A stretch of 7,415 nucleotides of DNA from Legionellales bacterium UBA4722 (lineage in GTDB: Bacteria > Pseudomonadota > Gammaproteobacteria > DSM-16500): the NCBI GenBank assembly GCA_002404295.1, contig DHJK01000161.1:1-7415 (forward strand). Direction: 5' to 3'. The notes beneath the pieces were generated by a model that worked only from the letters and a program-made list of their open reading frames with translations, did not search any database and was not told the origin of the DNA. Both the position numbers and the translations under genes were made by a program. This document shows, piece by piece, positions 5,592 to 7,415 of the stretch (position 1 is its first letter; every line of letters starts with the position of its first letter).

Positions 5592-6824
5592 GTGCCTTTT
5601 GATGCGCTAATTATAGGCGGCGGACCTGCTGGCGCTACAGCAGCATTACTACTTGCGTCAGCGGGTTGGTCAGTCGTAATCGTTGAGAAAAAAATTTTTC
5701 CACGTCGTAAAGTATGCGGTGAATTCATATCAGCTACAAGTTTGCCCTTATTGGATAAACTTGGCATTGCCGATTTTTATCTTAAGCATGGTGGGCCAGA
5801 AGTGCGGCGTGTGGGTCTATTTGCTGCAGATACGATATTAACTTCTCCAATGCCACCTGCTAATCATTCTACAAGCCATTTTGGACGAGCACTAGGGCGC
5901 GAATGTCTTGATAGTCTCTTGCTTGATAGGGCTATTCAGGCGGGGGCAACAGTGTTGCAGCCATGGCATGTTAAAACTGTGGAACGCAACGGAGGTTTAT
6001 TTACCGGTACTCTTGCCTCTAGTCATAAAACTAAACAAATTACAGCACGTATTGTAATTATGGCTAATGGTTCATGGGAGCGCGGCTTTGAATCTTTGAG
6101 TAAAGAACTCCCTAAATCGTCAGATCTTTTAGCATTTAAAGCACATTTTAGAAATTGTGAACTTGAGTCAGACCTCATGCCGCTATTGGCATTTCCCGGC
6201 GGATATGGTGGGCTTGTTCATAGCTACGATGATCGGGTGACACTTTCATGCTGCATTCGTCGAGATACTTTGTATAAGATGAGACAACAGTCTCAGGGCT
6301 TACAGGCTGGAGAAGCCGTTTTTGATCATATCAATAAAGCTTGTCTTGGGGTGCGTCAAGTATTTGCGCAGGCTGAACGTGATGGAAGTTGGCTTTCTGC
6401 GGGTCCCATCCGACCTGGTATTCGTCAACGTTATGCAGAGGGAATATTTTACGTTGGAAATATTGCAGGTGAAGCACATCCTGTCATTGCGGAAGGCATT
6501 AGTATGGCAATACAATCGGCATGGTTGCTCTCACAAATATTATTAGAGCATCAAAAAGAAATTCAGTCAGGTAAGAATATTACTGATGCGGGTTTGGACT
6601 ACACTCAACAATGGAATGCGTATTTTGCCAATCGCATTTATGCAGCGGCGGTGTTTGCGCAACTGACTATGCGTCCATCGACTATGTCACTTATTCTTCC
6701 GATTTTGAAGCAGTTTCCGAGTATACTTACTTTCGGGGCAAAGTTAAGTGGTAAAATAAAACAAGTTGTACCTACGGTTATTTCCACAAAATTAACTTCC
6801 AACGAAAAGGAAAGCACCATTTAA
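5592..6824 (+). CDS. FAD-dependent oxidoreductase, geranylgeranyl reductase/UbiH-like family
   Basis: 410 residues, GTG start. The FAD-binding Rossmann motif IIGGGPAGAT is at 7-16, with Glu32 at the end of the second strand for the ribose. RKVCGEFIS (39-47) matches the conserved CGE/CGG loop of geranylgeranyl reductase-like and aromatic hydroxylase flavoproteins. GRECLDSLLLDRA (102-114) is the usual R-x-x-L-D-x-x-L helix. GNIAGEAHPVIAEGISMA (289-306) is the second FAD motif (normally GD-A-x-x-x-P-x-x-GEG). The length is normal. Such enzymes reduce isoprenoid double bonds or hydroxylate aromatic lipids, usually at the membrane. A homologous flavoprotein beside a methyltransferase occurs in type III polyketide (alkylresorcinol/alkylquinone) clusters, and the neighbouring gene here is such a methyltransferase, though on the opposite strand. 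It may be read through from the BON-DUF3309 genes. Substrate not known. Confidence 0.85.
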   Translation: MPFDALIIGGGPAGATAALLLASAGWSVVIVEKKIFPRRKVCGEFISATSLPLLDKLGIADFYLKHGGPEVRRVGLFAADTILTSPMPPANHSTSHFGRALGRECLDSLLLDRAIQAGATVLQPWHVKTVERNGGLFTGTLASSHKTKQITARIVIMANGSWERGFESLSKELPKSSDLLAFKAHFRNCELESDLMPLLAFPGGYGGLVHSYDDRVTLSCCIRRDTLYKMRQQSQGLQAGEAVFDHINKACLGVRQVFAQAERDGSWLSAGPIRPGIRQRYAEGIFYVGNIAGEAHPVIAEGISMAIQSAWLLSQILLEHQKEIQSGKNITDAGLDYTQQWNAYFANRIYAAAVFAQLTMRPSTMSLILPILKQFPSILTFGAKLSGKIKQVVPTVISTKLTSNEKESTI

Positions 6825-7415
6825 GCTGGTAATTTTTAATACCTGCTTGTTGCAATAATCGTTGCCATTCTACACGAGTAAAGCCTCGACGGATGGAGAT
6901 AAGTCCATCATGTGTAATTAATCGATTACGAAATAGCAGCGGGCTCACTAAACCATAAAGCCAGTATGCTAAACGATGTCGATGCAAATCGTTGATTATG
7001 ACAGCTGTACCTGCTGCCAGATATGCTTGTTGTAAAAAAATAACAAGTTCATCATTTGTTAAGTGATGACAAACTAATGTTGATAAAATGATATCAAAGC
7101 TATTTTGATAACAATTAAGTTGGGATTGTTCTTGCAGCTGAAAAGAAACACAAATATCTGGATTCTTTGCTTGCCAACATTGCAAAGATTGGTTGGCATC
7201 ATTTATTGCTGCGGCGGAAATATCCATACCTAGCATTTTTATCTGTGGAAAAACATTATTTAAATGTAATAGGAATAAACCTCCCCCACAACCTACATCA
7301 AGCAAAGTGGATTTTTTTGAAATAGAATTAAGAATTTTAACCGTACCACTAAAAAATCCTAATAGTTTATTCACTAGAAATAATTTTTTTAAACATTGAA
7401 TATATTCATCATGAC
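6778..7415 (-). CDS. Class I SAM-dependent methyltransferase, N-terminus beyond the window
   Basis: The frame stays open through 7415 on the minus strand, so the start lies outside. The GTG at 7374 has no ribosome site, and residues read upstream of it (DEYIQCLKKLFL) continue a helix seen in relatives (L-x-x-L-x-x-I-N-R-L-L-G-G). The SAM site is clear: LLDVGCGGGLFLLHL (motif I, plus-strand region about 7260-7305), then LGMDIS with the acidic residue that binds the ribose. FDIILSTLVCHHL is motif II/post-II, and the protein closes with FPFRWKLIL. The pattern fits methyltransferases that sit with FAD oxidoreductases and type III polyketide synthases and methylate phenolic lipids; a general small-molecule methyltransferase is the alternative. 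Its last 47 bases overlap the end of the FAD gene on the other strand. Confidence is high for the fold and low for the substrate. Confidence 0.85.
   Translation of the reverse strand, partial: HDEYIQCLKKLFLVNKLLGFFSGTVKILNSISKKSTLLDVGCGGGLFLLHLNNVFPQIKMLGMDISAAAINDANQSLQCWQAKNPDICVSFQLQEQSQLNCYQNSFDIILSTLVCHHLTNDELVIFLQQAYLAAGTAVIINDLHRHRLAYWLYGLVSPLLFRNRLITHDGLISIRRGFTRVEWQRLLQQAGIKNYQLKWCFPFRWKLILWK

Noticed and set aside
6322..6546. Open frames on both strands inside the FAD gene
   Set aside because: They are shadows of a well-supported gene, without ribosome sites or recognisable protein features.

Overview
The window is AT-rich bacterial DNA. Gene style suggests a Gram-negative, host-associated gammaproteobacterium of the Legionellales type (Legionella, Coxiella or Berkiella relatives). 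Shine-Dalgarno sites are strong, exported and periplasmic proteins are present, and one end carries proteins with eukaryote-like features typical of Dot/Icm effectors. This placement is an inference; no rRNA or other marker gene is present.

Left third (1-3472, all plus strand): a putative effector islet. The first gene is cut by the window edge. It encodes a HAD phosphatase-like protein of the FCP1/SCP (NIF) type whose last four residues, CAIL, form a eukaryotic prenylation (CaaX) box. After a 308-base gap holding a good extended -10 promoter and a perfect 8-bp inverted repeat come two genes that look like one operon. One is a 141-residue single-pass membrane protein whose N-terminal half carries 13 N-x-S/T sequons, with none after the membrane segment. 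The other is a 504-residue protein with a U-box-like segment followed by degenerate ankyrin-like repeats, so a candidate ubiquitin ligase effector. Together they look like tools for working inside a eukaryotic cell.

Middle (3473-5591): a convergent intergenic region with two hairpins, then a minus-strand secreted polysaccharide deacetylase (NodB fold). Its upstream region contains a 48-codon remnant of an outer-membrane beta-barrel gene. Next come a plus-strand periplasmic protein with two BON domains and a 52-residue DUF3309 membrane protein. These look like ordinary envelope or stress genes.

Right end (5592-7415): a plus-strand FAD-dependent oxidoreductase of the geranylgeranyl reductase/UbiH-like type and a minus-strand SAM-dependent methyltransferase that runs off the window. 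The two overlap tail to tail by 47 bases. Such a pair is often found beside type III polyketide synthases making alkylresorcinol or alkylquinone lipids, so the synthase may lie just beyond the right edge. That is inference.
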